A DNA stretch of 59,301 nucleotides, from NCBI GenBank assembly GCA_041665065.1, contig JBAYJM010000004.1, forward strand, positions 1 to 59,301, written 5' to 3'. The first letter of the stretch is position 1; each line of letters opens with the position of its first letter. The notes under the pieces were generated by a model. That model ran no database searches. It saw nothing but the letters and a program-made list of their open reading frames with translations, and was not told where the DNA came from. Shown here piece by piece: positions 1-9,441 of the stretch. Source of the stretch: JBAYJM01 sp041665065 (lineage in GTDB: Bacteria > Patescibacteriota > Patescibacteriia > 2-01-FULL-39-33). Position numbers and translations under genes: made by a program.

Positions 1-455
<455 letters not shown>

Positions 456-552
456 TAGAGGAGATACGATAGAGTCTCACGATTCTATCATGGTCGTTCT
501 GATCTAGTATCAGAAGGGTTGTGGATTTTTTGCCGCTATTAAGTTGTTAAAT

Positions 553-581
553 AAAAAAATCGGTTAATAGCCGATTTTTTT
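553..581 (+). terminator. Terminator after 16S rRNA
   Basis: An A-run, an ATCGG/CCGAT stem and a T-run form an intrinsic terminator that could work in both directions. The spacer 456-552 also holds a 7-bp hairpin (497-503 with 509-515) and an imperfect stem near 466-490, probably rRNA processing elements. No coding sequence is seen between 456 and 658. Confidence 0.85.
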
Positions 582-658
582 GTTGATTAATTTTAGTAAT
601 TATTATAATATTTAGGTGGTTCTTTGGGTGTCTTAACCATTTAGTAGGGGATGGTTTA

Positions 659-1066
659 ATGAGTAATTTAGTTGTAGTGATTGTGGACAGCGATTTATCT
701 GCTGTTGACGACCAGTGGACGGTGGCTTTGCACCCGTTGCCAAAATCTGCGGAGACAATACTTTTATCATCAAGAAGTGATGGGGCTTGGTCAGCGTTTA
801 AACACAGGCCAATGTTGGTAATTATAGACAGGGAAGGAGTTGATCGCGGATTGGCTAGGCAGTTTTTTTCCGGACCAGCGGAGGATGGTGATGGTCGGGT
901 AAATTTGGAGTCGTTTTTGGATGTTGAGCGACCTCCTATCGTTATCCTTAATCACGACGGTCATGAGCGTAATCTGGGTGAGGGGCATTTTGCTGATTAC
1001 GCCTGTAAACAGCATGACGCGACCAGCATGACTAATGCGTTGTGCCATCTGTTTCCTCGTCGTTAG
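659..1066 (+). CDS. Orphan 135-residue protein (isolated cassette-like gene)
   Basis: I do not recognise this protein. It alternates beta strands and helices (VVVIVDSD at the N-terminus, then MLVIID and PPIVILNHDG), which recalls a small Rossmann-like or receiver-like fold, but this is only an impression. There is no signal peptide or membrane segment. The start lies behind TAGGGGATGG, an SD-like stretch. Base composition is richer in GC than the flanking spacers, and a private terminator follows. It sits between the 16S rRNA and a tRNA operon, and neither explains its role. It is one of about ten similar isolated genes in the window. Confidence 0.6.
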   Translation: MSNLVVVIVDSDLSAVDDQWTVALHPLPKSAETILLSSRSDGAWSAFKHRPMLVIIDREGVDRGLARQFFSGPAEDGDGRVNLESFLDVERPPIVILNHDGHERNLGEGHFADYACKQHDATSMTNALCHLFPRR

Positions 1067-1093
1067 ATTCCGTCTCAGCGTTGATTTTCAAAA

Positions 1094-1122
1094 GGGCTGG
1101 CACTTTGCAGCTCTCTTTTTTT
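1094..1122 (+). terminator. Terminator of the 659-1066 gene
   Basis: GGGCTG (1094-1099) pairs with CAGCTC (1108-1113), followed by a T-run. Confidence 0.75.
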
Positions 1123-1126
1123 AGCC

Positions 1127-1155
1127 TTGCCAAAACCTATTATTTTTGTTATATT
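1127..1155 (+). promoter_or_regulatory. Promoter of the tRNA-Ile/Phe/Pro operon
   Basis: TTGCCA, a 17-nt spacer and TATATT lie just upstream of tRNA-Ile. Confidence 0.65.
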
Positions 1156-1179
1156 ATTTAAGTAAAAAATTCTCATTTT

Positions 1180-1253
1180 GCGCATATAGCTCAGTTGGTT
1201 AGAGCGCGTCACTGATAATGACGAGGTCCCAAGTTCGAATCTTGGTATGCGCA
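1180..1253 (+). tRNA. tRNA-Ile (GAT)
   Basis: A full cloverleaf with acceptor GCGCATA/TATGCGC and anticodon GAT. The 3' CCA is not encoded. It is first of three closely spaced tRNAs. Confidence 0.95.
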
Positions 1254-1264
1254 CAGAATTTTAT

Positions 1265-1336
1265 GCCGAGGTAGCTCAGTGGTAGAGCAGTAGACTGAAA
1301 ATCTATGTGTCGCGAGTCCGATTCTCGCCCTCGGCA
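1265..1336 (+). tRNA. tRNA-Phe (GAA)
   Basis: Acceptor GCCGAGG/CCTCGGC and anticodon loop CTGAAAA give anticodon GAA. CCA is not encoded. Confidence 0.95.
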
Positions 1337-1346
1337 CGGTTAATTA

Positions 1347-1420
1347 CGGGGCGTAGCTCAGTTGGCTAGAGCGCTTGGTTTGGGACCAAGAAGTCGCAGG
1401 TTCGAGTCCTGTTGCCCCGA
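1347..1420 (+). tRNA. tRNA-Pro (TGG)
   Basis: Acceptor CGGGGCG/TGCCCCG and anticodon loop TTTGGGA give anticodon TGG. It is followed by CCCGATAAGTATAAA, the same 3' flank as tRNA-Pro(GGG) at 15190. Confidence 0.95.
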
Positions 1421-1437
1421 TAAGTATAAATTTGTTT

Positions 1438-1469
1438 ATAATAAACTCCCTCAAAGGGGAGTTTATTAT
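1438..1469 (+). terminator. Terminator of the tRNA operon
   Basis: A 13-bp stem (1438-1450 with 1457-1469) is followed by a T-rich stretch. The 1470-1605 spacer holds nothing else I can support. Confidence 0.85.
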
Positions 1470-1605
1470 GTCTAGATTTTTTTATTTTTAGCATCACATT
1501 TAAAACACAGTGAGAAGAAGCACCTTAAAGATAAATTTTTTTATTGTTTTTTTAATCTTGTAGGCGTAATATATTAGAATAATACAATATAAATTTAATG
1601 TGGCA

Positions 1606-2235
1606 ATGAAATATAATATTCCTCAGGTTAAACAAATCAGTGAGACTTCCTGCGCTTCGGCAGACTATACAATGGTGACTAACGCCTTGGGCTTTGATTG
1701 TCTATTGGAAGATATTTTAAAAATAACTGAATCTGAAATTGGCTTTGCCCCTTTTTGGAGATTTCTAGTAGAAAATAAAAATATAGAGATTGTAGACTTT
1801 ACTGAAAATAACCTCAAGCTTTGGGCAGAAAAAGGATTTATCGATTTTCAGCAAGAAACTGATGCGAGGCCATTTAATTTTTTTAAAGATAGAATAGTTG
1901 ATCCGAATAAATATCAAGATGATCTTAATTATTTATTCAAAAATAAAAACTTTACGTTTTATCGCGAAAAGCCGACGGTAGATTTATTAAAAGAGTATTT
2001 TGCCAAGGGATATGTTTGCGATGTGATGCTAGACCCTTGGATTATATATGGCGAGGAGCCGCCACGTTATTCATTGCACCGAGTATTTATTGTTGACATA
2101 AATGATGATGAGATAATATTTCATGACCCATCGTTTGACGGCGAAGCATTTTATAAATCTAATGCTGTTAAATTTGAAAAAGCTTTTCAGATTGATGGCG
2201 CTGAATTAACTTGTTATAGAATAAATAGTATTTGA
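1606..2235 (+). CDS. C39-like cysteine peptidase family protein
   Basis: The 209-residue protein has the order expected of a papain-fold C39-like peptidase. Q10 and C16 sit in KQISETSCASA, the His is in SLHRVF (H158) and the Asp in FHDPSF (D174). There is no signal peptide, so cytosolic action or non-classical export is possible. The ATG at 1606 is preferred over an in-frame GTG two codons earlier. It stands alone between the tRNA operon and a surface-protein gene. The substrate is unknown; processing of small exported peptides or peptidoglycan-related cleavage are both possible for the family. Confidence 0.7.
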   Translation: MKYNIPQVKQISETSCASADYTMVTNALGFDCLLEDILKITESEIGFAPFWRFLVENKNIEIVDFTENNLKLWAEKGFIDFQQETDARPFNFFKDRIVDPNKYQDDLNYLFKNKNFTFYREKPTVDLLKEYFAKGYVCDVMLDPWIIYGEEPPRYSLHRVFIVDINDDEIIFHDPSFDGEAFYKSNAVKFEKAFQIDGAELTCYRINSI

Positions 2236-2254
2236 TTAGTAGCTCTAAAGAATA

Positions 2255-2283
2255 AAAAATCAGAGTACGTACTCTGATTTTTT
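2255..2283 (+). terminator. Bidirectional palindromic terminator
   Basis: ATCAGAGTACGTACTCTGAT is a perfect palindrome flanked by A-runs and T-runs. Confidence 0.85.
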
Positions 2284-2297
2284 ATTCTTATTTAAAT

Positions 2298-2326
2298 TTG
2301 ATTAATTCTTGGAGCAATCGTATAAT
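2298..2326 (+). promoter_or_regulatory. Promoter of the dockerin protein gene
   Basis: TTGATT, a 17-nt spacer and TATAAT lie 26 nt before the start codon. Confidence 0.7.
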
Positions 2327-2352
2327 ATAATTAATCATTAATAAAATAAAAA

Positions 2353-3765
2353 ATGGATACTAAAGTTCATTTAGTAAAAAAAATAGCCGCCGCGACTTTT
2401 TTGCTTGTTATCGTTTCAATTGTGTCAGTTATTTTTTTTGTATATACATTGTCGCAAGGCATAAATGGCATACTGAGCGCTTTTGCGCCAATTTCCGTCA
2501 CCTCGGTTTCTTTTATGTCGACGGACTGGCTAAATGTCCTTAATTCTGTTAGTAGCAAAAATAATCTCAATATTCAAATCAATTATAGTGGTATATATTC
2601 CAATAATACTGCGGTTACGTGGCATCCAAATGCAACATGTTCCGGGACAGGTATTAGCCTGCGTAATTATTGCCTGGTTGGCAGGTGCCGTTTTCCGGTT
2701 AACCTGGAAGCCGATAAAATCGGCTTAATGTCGATGAGTGTTAAGGTTGTACAAAATGGAGAAACTAAGTGCAAAAGCGCTGGAGTGTGGCTACGAAATA
2801 ATAGCTCATCAACATTAACGGCTACAAAAGCTATTAATCAGGCAAATCTAGATATAAGTGAAAATAATTTATTGACGCGTTGCCAGAATAAAGAGGCGCT
2901 ATTATATTTTGATTATAATCAGGATTGCAAGATAGACGCTTCTGATATTCAGGCTGTGACAAATTCTGTATTGAGTGGAGGCCGAACCCCCTATTGTTTT
3001 GATATTAATTCCGATGGCCGGATTGATGCCACTGATAGTCAGACGGCTATTAATGCTACTCTGGGAACAATACCCAAAAAGATATGTGAATTAAAGCTTA
3101 AATTTGTTCAATCATCATATAAGGATGAAATTATTAATGACGAATATGTGTCAGGACAAAGATGCGAGGTGCCTAGTCCGGGAAATATTGACAACAATGA
3201 AATATCTTTTTATACTCCGGCAGGTAATGGATCTTTTAGCTATTGCGGCGGCTGGATTTCAACTTATAATTTCAGCTCACAAAACCCCTTGATTTATCCC
3301 AATAAATATTTATTTAATAATTTTTTGGGCTATGGTCCAGCTCAAACCGGCATAAATTTTAAAGTAAAAAATATAGCCTATGATTTATGGATGGCATCCC
3401 CGGCTTATTGGGGTGAAAGTTTTAAGGATGAAGATATTGTCTATGATGTATCAATGAGCGCTGGAGGATTGGGCAGATATGGCTTAAGTGCCGGTCAGTT
3501 GCAAAAAACAGGAAAGTCATTTACTGCTTGCGGTTATTCTTTGGGCATCAACGGTGTTGTTGATATGTCAAAACGCACCAGCACAACTTATCCCGTATAT
3601 CGTCTTACGGACACAAAGGACGTGTCAGCGTATTTTAATACAAATAATATCCCATCAATTAGGGGCGCTTTTTTTACCGTAACGACCGTAGGCGGAGCCG
3701 ATCAAATAAAAATGCTTCAAGGTCAATATGGCCTGTATTCAACAATTACTTTTAATCCGTTATAG
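2353..3765 (+). CDS. Membrane-anchored exported protein with a dockerin type I domain
   Basis: The 470-residue protein begins with a Lys-flanked hydrophobic segment (about residues 9-32), a signal anchor. Residues about 186-208 and 215-238 are two dockerin repeats with the DxNxDxxIDxxD calcium-loop pattern (DYNQDCKIDASD, DINSDGRIDATD). In well-studied systems dockerins bind cohesin modules. Here the domain lies in the middle of the chain, flanked by two Cys-containing regions with no recognisable fold. The long C-terminal part is rich in Gly, Tyr and Ser, like an adhesive or carbohydrate-binding module. No cohesin is seen in this window. The function is probably cell-surface assembly or attachment. 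Confidence 0.75.
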   Translation: MDTKVHLVKKIAAATFLLVIVSIVSVIFFVYTLSQGINGILSAFAPISVTSVSFMSTDWLNVLNSVSSKNNLNIQINYSGIYSNNTAVTWHPNATCSGTGISLRNYCLVGRCRFPVNLEADKIGLMSMSVKVVQNGETKCKSAGVWLRNNSSSTLTATKAINQANLDISENNLLTRCQNKEALLYFDYNQDCKIDASDIQAVTNSVLSGGRTPYCFDINSDGRIDATDSQTAINATLGTIPKKICELKLKFVQSSYKDEIINDEYVSGQRCEVPSPGNIDNNEISFYTPAGNGSFSYCGGWISTYNFSSQNPLIYPNKYLFNNFLGYGPAQTGINFKVKNIAYDLWMASPAYWGESFKDEDIVYDVSMSAGGLGRYGLSAGQLQKTGKSFTACGYSLGINGVVDMSKRTSTTYPVYRLTDTKDVSAYFNTNNIPSIRGAFFTVTTVGGADQIKMLQGQYGLYSTITFNPL

Positions 3766-3912
3766 ATTTAAATTAGCAATTCAAAATTTAGAACCGTAAA
3801 ATAATATTTAGTGTTTTTAAAAATGTAGGGATAAAATTGTGCGATTTACACTTATTAATCTCTTAATGATTTTGTGTAAAAATTTAAAGGCTTAATAATT
3901 TATCCTAAAAAT

Positions 3913-4092
3913 ATGAAAACATTGGCTTGCGCTGATTTTGGCGCGGATTGTAAATTTGTTGCCAAGGGCAATACTAATGAAGAAGTCATGAATAAAATGA
4001 TGGAGCATGTTGGTAAAAGTCATCCGGATAAAATGGAGGAAGTTAAAGGTATGCCCAAGAGTGATATTGAGATGATGATTAAAGAGGAGTAG
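3913..4092 (+). CDS. Small DUF1059-like protein (59 residues)
   Basis: This short gene encodes a protein starting MKTLACADFGADC and ending in acidic helices. The N-terminal pattern, two Cys five residues apart followed by a helix with HV..SHP, matches my memory of the DUF1059 family, whose role is unknown. It is cytosolic and has no SD site. The 147-nt spacer upstream has no recognisable element. A bidirectional terminator separates it from the convergent copper operon. Confidence 0.75.
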   Translation: MKTLACADFGADCKFVAKGNTNEEVMNKMMEHVGKSHPDKMEEVKGMPKSDIEMMIKEE

Positions 4093-4100
4093 TTGGAGAC

Positions 4101-4133
4101 AAAAAAACAGTCAGCCGCGGCTGACTGTTTTTT
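4101..4133. terminator. Bidirectional terminator between convergent units
   Basis: AACAGTCAGCC pairs with GGCTGACTGTT, with an A-run on one side and a T-run on the other. Confidence 0.9.
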
Positions 4134-4144
4134 GCTCGATATGT

Positions 4145-6943
4145 TTACATTCCAGCACTTATTCTGCCGAACTCAATAAATATTAACAAAAATATTATTG
4201 CCATTATAATCGGCGCAAAAGAAGATAAATAGTCTTTTTTATTTGCCTTAAATATTTTTAGCAGTAATGAATTGGAAACAACCGAAATTGAACTTAAGGC
4301 CATGGCTAGTCCGGCTAACTCCGGCTTTAGAATAATTCCAAACATTACAAACGCTCTGGCGGCAATCGGTATGCCGATGACATTATAAAACAAGGCAAAG
4401 AAAAGATTTTGTTTAATCTTTGATATTGTGGCTTTGCTTAAATCAATCGCCTCAATGATTGATCGCAGGTCATTTCGAATAATAACAATGCCGCCAGTTT
4501 CCATAGCAACATCGGTACCGGAGCCCATGGCGATTCCCAGTTCAGCTTGAGCCAATGCTGGAGCGTCATTAATCCCGTCACCAACCATGGCAACTTTTTT
4601 ACCCATTTCCTGCAACTTCTTAACCTCTTTTTCTTTGTCTTGTGGCAGTACTTCAGCAATTACATTGCTTATGCCGAGTTGAGAGGCGATGGCTTTAGCT
4701 GTGGTGGCGTTATCGCCAGTCAGCATGTAGACTTCCATTTTTCTTTTTTGCAGTTCTTTAATTGTTTCAAAAGCGCTTTCCTTCAAGACATCAGCCACGC
4801 CGATAATTCCCAGTATCTCGGACCCTGAACTCAAGATCATGGCAGTCTTTCCGGTTTCTTCCAGTTTTTTTAATTTTCTTTCTGCATTGCCTAATTCTAA
4901 ATTAGCAATTTCAAAAATTAACTTTCTGTTGCCGAAGAAATACTTTTTACCGCCAATATCGCCCTCAATGCCATAACCTGGCACAGCTTTAAAATTCTCA
5001 ACATTAGGAATTTCAATACTTTCTTCTTGCGCGTATTTAATAATAGCTTCAGCCAGTGAATGCTCGGATCTTTTTTCAAGTCCTGACGCTATGGCAATTA
5101 TATCTTCCTCATCACTACTTGAAAGCGACACAACATCAGTCACCTCTGGCATGCCTTTAGTCAGAGTTCCGGTTTTGTCAAAAACAATGGCATTGATTTT
5201 TCCGGCAGCTTGAAGCGGTTCCCCGCCTTTAATTAATATTCCATTCTGCGCACCTTTGCCTGTTCCAACCATAATGGCGGTCGGCGTAGCCAATCCTAAG
5301 GCGCAAGGGCAGGCAATGACAATTACCGCTGTAAAGGCCATTAGGCTAAATGTCAGTCCCGCCCCAAAGCCGAAATACCAAATTAAAAAAGTGGCAATAG
5401 CAATTAGTATTACTGCCGGCACAAACTTAGAGGAGATTTTATCAGTCAGTCCCTCAATAGGCGCCTTTGAACCTTGAGCCTCTTCTACTAGTTTAATAAT
5501 CTGAGCTAGAGCTGTTTCAGCGCCCACTTTGGTTGCCTTGAATTCAAAACTACCATTTTTATTTATTGTGGATCCAAATACAGTATCGCCAACCTTTTTT
5601 TCAACCGGAATACTTTCTCCGGTCAGCATTGATTCATCAATTGCTGAACTGCCTTTGGTAATTACGCCATCAACCGGAATTTTCTCACCCGGCCTGACAA
5701 CTATAATATCTCCGCTTGTTACTTCTTCAATATTTATATCTTTTTCCTGGCCGTCTCGGATGACTTTTGCTGTTTTGGCTTGCAGTCCCATTAATTTTCT
5801 AATTGCATCGGATGTTCCGCCCTTGGCTTTTGTTTCCAGCCACTTTCCGAGTACGACAAAGGTAATTAAAAAGGCAGAAGTTTCAAAATATAAATCGGGA
5901 ATTTTTAAGCCCCCAAGTCCGATAATGGAATTATTGAAAATTGCATAGCTGATAAATTGCCAAAGGCTGTAAATGAAGGCCGTGCTGGTGCCGATTGCGA
6001 TTAGACTATCCATGTTGAATGTTTTCATCCGAAGCGCGCTCCAAAATCCTTTATAATAGCCGGCTCCGATTATAAATTGAACCGGAATCGTCAGGATTAG
6101 AGAAATAATTCCAAAGTAGGGCTTGAATAAGTTGCCCGGCAGCCAGGGCATGAAATCAATCAGCATGAAATAAAACATTGGCAAACTCAAACCTAGCGCC
6201 CAGAAAAATTTAGTCTTGAGCGATTTGATTTCTTTTTGCTGTTTTTGCTTATCAGCTTCCGGATTGGATTTTTTTATTTCCTCGGCTTTGTAACCGGCTT
6301 GTGAGATAGCTTTCAAAAAATCTTCTGCTTTAGCTTGAGATGAATCAAATATTACTCGGGCTTTTTCCGCCGAAAAATTAACGTTGGCTGTTTTTACGCC
6401 GGGAACTTTTTTCAACTGCTTTTCAATCAGCGACGCACAGGATGAACAGTGCATGCCATAAAGAGACAGATTAACTTGCTTTTGTCCCTGAAAAATAGTT
6501 TCTTGAGCAATTGTATCCGGCGTTGTGACAATCTCTTTCGATTTATTAGATCCGGAAGTTGCTTCAATTGTTTGAGTTAACGCTTTGGCTAATTTTTCCG
6601 CTCCGGCCCCAATAATTTCCATTTTAATTCTAAATAGATCATTATTTTCGCTGTCGTCATGAGATATTTTATGGCTAGTTTGATCTTCTTCCGGTGTTAA
6701 AGAAAGTGAGGGCGAATCTTCCTCACTGATAATTTGGGATTGATATCCGGCCGCTTTAATTTTTTTAATAATACTATTAGTATCAGTCAAATCAGAATCA
6801 AATTTAATTTGGCCATTGCCATCTTTAAAATTAAATGAAGCATTTTCGATGCCAGGAAGTTCCTCGACATTCATTTTAATTATTTTTTCACATGACTGGC
6901 AATGCATCCCCTCTATCTTTAATTTTATCTGTTTTATATTCAT
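4145..6943 (-). CDS. copA: Copper-transporting P1B-type ATPase
   Basis: The 932-residue ATPase exports Cu(I) across the cytoplasmic membrane. It has two intact N-terminal HMA domains (GMHCQSC with C15 and C18; GMHCSSC with C166 and C169). Between them, around residues 100-150, is a stretch that resembles a worn-out HMA domain without CxxC. The core shows the TGES actuator motif, the CPC transmembrane metal site, the DKTGT phosphorylation site and GDGINDAP. It is the last gene of the five-gene copper operon, 4 nt after the CopZ-like gene. Regulation is probably by the CsoR homologue at the operon head. A Cu(I) substrate follows from CPC plus CsoR context. Confidence 0.93.
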   Translation of the reverse strand: MNIKQIKLKIEGMHCQSCEKIIKMNVEELPGIENASFNFKDGNGQIKFDSDLTDTNSIIKKIKAAGYQSQIISEEDSPSLSLTPEEDQTSHKISHDDSENNDLFRIKMEIIGAGAEKLAKALTQTIEATSGSNKSKEIVTTPDTIAQETIFQGQKQVNLSLYGMHCSSCASLIEKQLKKVPGVKTANVNFSAEKARVIFDSSQAKAEDFLKAISQAGYKAEEIKKSNPEADKQKQQKEIKSLKTKFFWALGLSLPMFYFMLIDFMPWLPGNLFKPYFGIISLILTIPVQFIIGAGYYKGFWSALRMKTFNMDSLIAIGTSTAFIYSLWQFISYAIFNNSIIGLGGLKIPDLYFETSAFLITFVVLGKWLETKAKGGTSDAIRKLMGLQAKTAKVIRDGQEKDINIEEVTSGDIIVVRPGEKIPVDGVITKGSSAIDESMLTGESIPVEKKVGDTVFGSTINKNGSFEFKATKVGAETALAQIIKLVEEAQGSKAPIEGLTDKISSKFVPAVILIAIATFLIWYFGFGAGLTFSLMAFTAVIVIACPCALGLATPTAIMVGTGKGAQNGILIKGGEPLQAAGKINAIVFDKTGTLTKGMPEVTDVVSLSSSDEEDIIAIASGLEKRSEHSLAEAIIKYAQEESIEIPNVENFKAVPGYGIEGDIGGKKYFFGNRKLIFEIANLELGNAERKLKKLEETGKTAMILSSGSEILGIIGVADVLKESAFETIKELQKRKMEVYMLTGDNATTAKAIASQLGISNVIAEVLPQDKEKEVKKLQEMGKKVAMVGDGINDAPALAQAELGIAMGSGTDVAMETGGIVIIRNDLRSIIEAIDLSKATISKIKQNLFFALFYNVIGIPIAARAFVMFGIILKPELAGLAMALSSISVVSNSLLLKIFKANKKDYLSSFAPIIMAIIFLLIFIEFGRISAGM

Positions 6944-6947
6944 AAAT

Positions 6948-7157
6948 TTAACTTAGTGTTTCTGCTTTTTGGTCGATTGCCTCCAGTGATGATTTAATTT
7001 CCTCAAATCCTATGATTCGATCAGACTCGACTTTTACTAATCCATTGCGATTAACATCAATATTAATAATGCCGGAAATTTTTTCCAAAACTTTTTTGGC
7101 CAAGGTGACGCAGGCGTCACAATGAAAGTTGGTTATTTTAAATTCAAAATTATTCAT
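6948..7157 (-). CDS. HMA-domain metallochaperone (CopZ-like)
   Basis: The 69-residue single HMA domain has the metal motif HCDAC near the N-terminus, followed by the beta-alpha-beta pattern. Such proteins hand Cu(I) to CopA. It lies between the HMA-SafE-cupredoxin gene (1-nt gap) and copA (4-nt gap), so co-translation is likely. The metal loop is NFHCDAC rather than the usual GMxCxxC. Confidence 0.85.
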   Translation of the reverse strand: MNNFEFKITNFHCDACVTLAKKVLEKISGIINIDVNRNGLVKVESDRIIGFEEIKSSLEAIDQKAETLS

Positions 7158-7158
7158 A

Positions 7159-8991
7159 TTATTCTACTTTTATTGTGCCACGCGGTACGTTCATGGCACA
7201 GGTTATTAAATAACTCCCAGGCTGTTGCGGAGTGAATTCCATTATGATTGTTTTGCCAGCTTCCAAATATTGGGGTCTGTTATAAAGATTTTGAATCATA
7301 ATAGTGCTCATACAACCGGATCCGTTTTCTTTGACGTCAATTTCAAATCTAACAGGAATGCCCTTTTTGACTGTAAATGTATTTGGCACAATATCTTTGT
7401 CATTTGTATATGACGTTTTAATTATTTGAACCTCGCTTTTGGTATCTGAAGTAGGTGCTGGAGCAACGGTTGTTGGTAGATTTTTACTTCCACCTCCGCA
7501 ACATCCTCCTCCTGATGAGCCACCACAACTGCCACCGGAAGTTGAACCGCCTCCGCAACCGCCACTTCCGCCTCCGCATCCACCGCTGGAATTAGCTGAT
7601 ATGCCACAGGAAGATCCACCTGCGCTTGATGGGCTGGTACTTGGATTGGTGTTAGTATTGACAGACTCGTCAACAACAGTAAATCTTCCGGTATACATTC
7701 CCATTGAGCAGGAAAATTTTACTTCACCTGTTTGGGTGGGTGTAAACTTCACAATATTTTCGCCTTTTTGTAGATGTACGTTGATGCCATATTTTGACAT
7801 GACGAGCGAAGAGGCGCAGGAAAAGGGATCTTCCGAATTTATGACCCATTTTACTGGTTTGCCCTTTTGGACGGTAAAATTATTCGGGCTATAACCGGAA
7901 GATTTTTGTGTCATGCTTACAATTTGTTCTTCTTGGTTTGTGGGATTATTAGTATTTGCAATTTCTCCAAAATACATTAAGTTTTTGCCATTGGCGATAT
8001 TAAAAAATCCCAATAAAATTACAGCAACACCGGCTGTCGCATAAAACAATCTGGCTTTTTTACCCTTAAATATTGAAGTAAGTCCGCCGATGCTAAGCAG
8101 TCCCGGCGTTGTTCCTAGAGCAAAAAGAAACATTATTAATGCTCCTTGTAAGAAACTGCCTGTGCTGATCGCATAAATTTGCATGGCTTGAGTAAAGCCG
8201 CAAGGCAGAAAAAAAGTTAAAGCACCGGTAATCATTGATCCGAGATGGCTGTATTCTTTGTTGTTAGTTTTGTTCAGGCCAAAAAGTTTTGATACAGATG
8301 ATGGTAAAGTGAGGGAGTGGTTTTTTAAGAAAGGAAAGATTTCTACCAGTTTTAATCCTAAAAATATCATAACCGCTCCGACTATCATCGTAACAATGCC
8401 TAGGGCATTGGGAGATATTTTAAAAGCAGTTCCAATTAGTCCTATCAATCCGCCAAGTATAGCAAAGCCGATCATCCTGCCTAAATTAAAAAATAGATGA
8501 GGTCTAAATCTTTGGATTCTGGTGGTTTCAGGATGCAGTTCGGCGTGTCGTGATGCTAAGCCCAGAGTCAGTCCTCCGACTAGCGCCATACAGGTAGATA
8601 CGCCGGCAATTAATCCGACAAATAAGGCAATAATTAATCCGCCACCAGAAGTGTCCGCGCTTAGATTTAATATTCCAAAGGATTTAAGTAGTACGAATAA
8701 TACAGCAATAATAATTGCTCCGATAAGGAGATTTTTGTAGTCTGTTTTGTCTTTGGAAAAAAAAGGTAGTTTACTTTTTTCGCCGACTTCATAGCCGGCA
8801 TTTTTGATGGCGCTGTTTATTTGTTCCGAGCTGGGACCGGAGCCATGGTGATATATTTCGACGGTGCCTCTATTCTGGTTTGCTCTTACTTTGGTAACAC
8901 CAGGCAATTTTTTGAGGCCGTCTTCGATTAGCAGCTCGCATGATTTGCAATGCATGCCGCTAACGCTGATTTTCTTTATTTTTACTTCCAT
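7159..8991 (-). CDS. HMA / SafE-DsbD-like membrane / double cupredoxin fusion protein
   Basis: This 610-residue protein joins four parts. Residues 1-70 are an HMA domain (C15, C18). Residues about 87-340 are a multi-helix membrane domain of the TauE/SafE-DsbD_2 type with a Cys in VSTCMALVGG and another in LPCGFTQAM. Residues about 355-442 are a cupredoxin-like domain with C392 and C428. Residues about 453-503 are a Gly/Ser/Cys-rich linker with nine Cys, followed by a second cupredoxin-like domain (C560, C598). Operon context says copper handling. A plausible path is cytosolic HMA to membrane domain to external cupredoxins. The Cys-rich linker may bind metal; that is inference. Confidence 0.85.
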   Translation of the reverse strand: MEVKIKKISVSGMHCKSCELLIEDGLKKLPGVTKVRANQNRGTVEIYHHGSGPSSEQINSAIKNAGYEVGEKSKLPFFSKDKTDYKNLLIGAIIIAVLFVLLKSFGILNLSADTSGGGLIIALFVGLIAGVSTCMALVGGLTLGLASRHAELHPETTRIQRFRPHLFFNLGRMIGFAILGGLIGLIGTAFKISPNALGIVTMIVGAVMIFLGLKLVEIFPFLKNHSLTLPSSVSKLFGLNKTNNKEYSHLGSMITGALTFFLPCGFTQAMQIYAISTGSFLQGALIMFLFALGTTPGLLSIGGLTSIFKGKKARLFYATAGVAVILLGFFNIANGKNLMYFGEIANTNNPTNQEEQIVSMTQKSSGYSPNNFTVQKGKPVKWVINSEDPFSCASSLVMSKYGINVHLQKGENIVKFTPTQTGEVKFSCSMGMYTGRFTVVDESVNTNTNPSTSPSSAGGSSCGISANSSGGCGGGSGGCGGGSTSGGSCGGSSGGGCCGGGSKNLPTTVAPAPTSDTKSEVQIIKTSYTNDKDIVPNTFTVKKGIPVRFEIDVKENGSGCMSTIMIQNLYNRPQYLEAGKTIIMEFTPQQPGSYLITCAMNVPRGTIKVE

Positions 8992-9042
8992 ATAATAAAA
9001 AATTTAATTAAATTATTAAAGATCAAAAAAAGAAAATCAAAA

Positions 9043-9432
9043 TTACCAGCTTTTTGAATGAAGAATGCCTTGGGAGAAAAAGTCTATGAGAATTTTAAAT
9101 GAATTTGGACCGCGATTATTAACCAATGAAACGCGTCCAAGCCTGATTTCCTTAGTCTTTTTATTGCTTTTGAAAATCTGCCAACCGGCAAGTAATAAAG
9201 CAATCAGAGTTATAAAAAAATCCAGCTTGGATTTGGTGGCGGTGTTTAGTTCAAGATTTACCCTGCAACATTCCGAAATTCCATGTTGGCTTGATGGTGT
9301 GTTGTGGTGACCCATGCTGGCGTGAGAGCCCGGAGAAACAGTTGGCTGGCAAAACAATAATGAAGCTGAAATAATTACAAAAGCTAAAAATATAAAACAA
9401 ATTTTTTTTAGATTTTCTTGGATATTTTTCAT
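9043..9432 (-). CDS. Small membrane protein with His/Met-rich segment, copper operon
   Basis: I do not recognise the family. The 129-residue protein has an N-terminal hydrophobic segment ending in a lipobox-like LLFC, then an extracytoplasmic loop rich in His and Met (HASMGHHNTPSSQHG) with CC shortly after, then a second hydrophobic segment (LDFFITLIALLLAGW). The loop could bind copper. The ATG at 9432 is chosen; a GTG at 9441 directly abuts the csoR stop and is an alternative. Its position second in the operon suggests a periplasm-side sensor, chaperone or exporter accessory. Confidence 0.7.
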   Translation of the reverse strand: MKNIQENLKKICFIFLAFVIISASLLFCQPTVSPGSHASMGHHNTPSSQHGISECCRVNLELNTATKSKLDFFITLIALLLAGWQIFKSNKKTKEIRLGRVSLVNNRGPNSFKILIDFFSQGILHSKSW

Positions 9433-9441
9433 TGGTCGCAC

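Noticed and set aside
5529..5948. A 139-codon plus-strand frame inside copA
   Set aside because: It is a shadow of the well-supported ATPase gene.
7439..7894. A 151-codon plus-strand Pro-rich frame
   Set aside because: It is the antisense of the Gly/Cys linker of the copper fusion protein.
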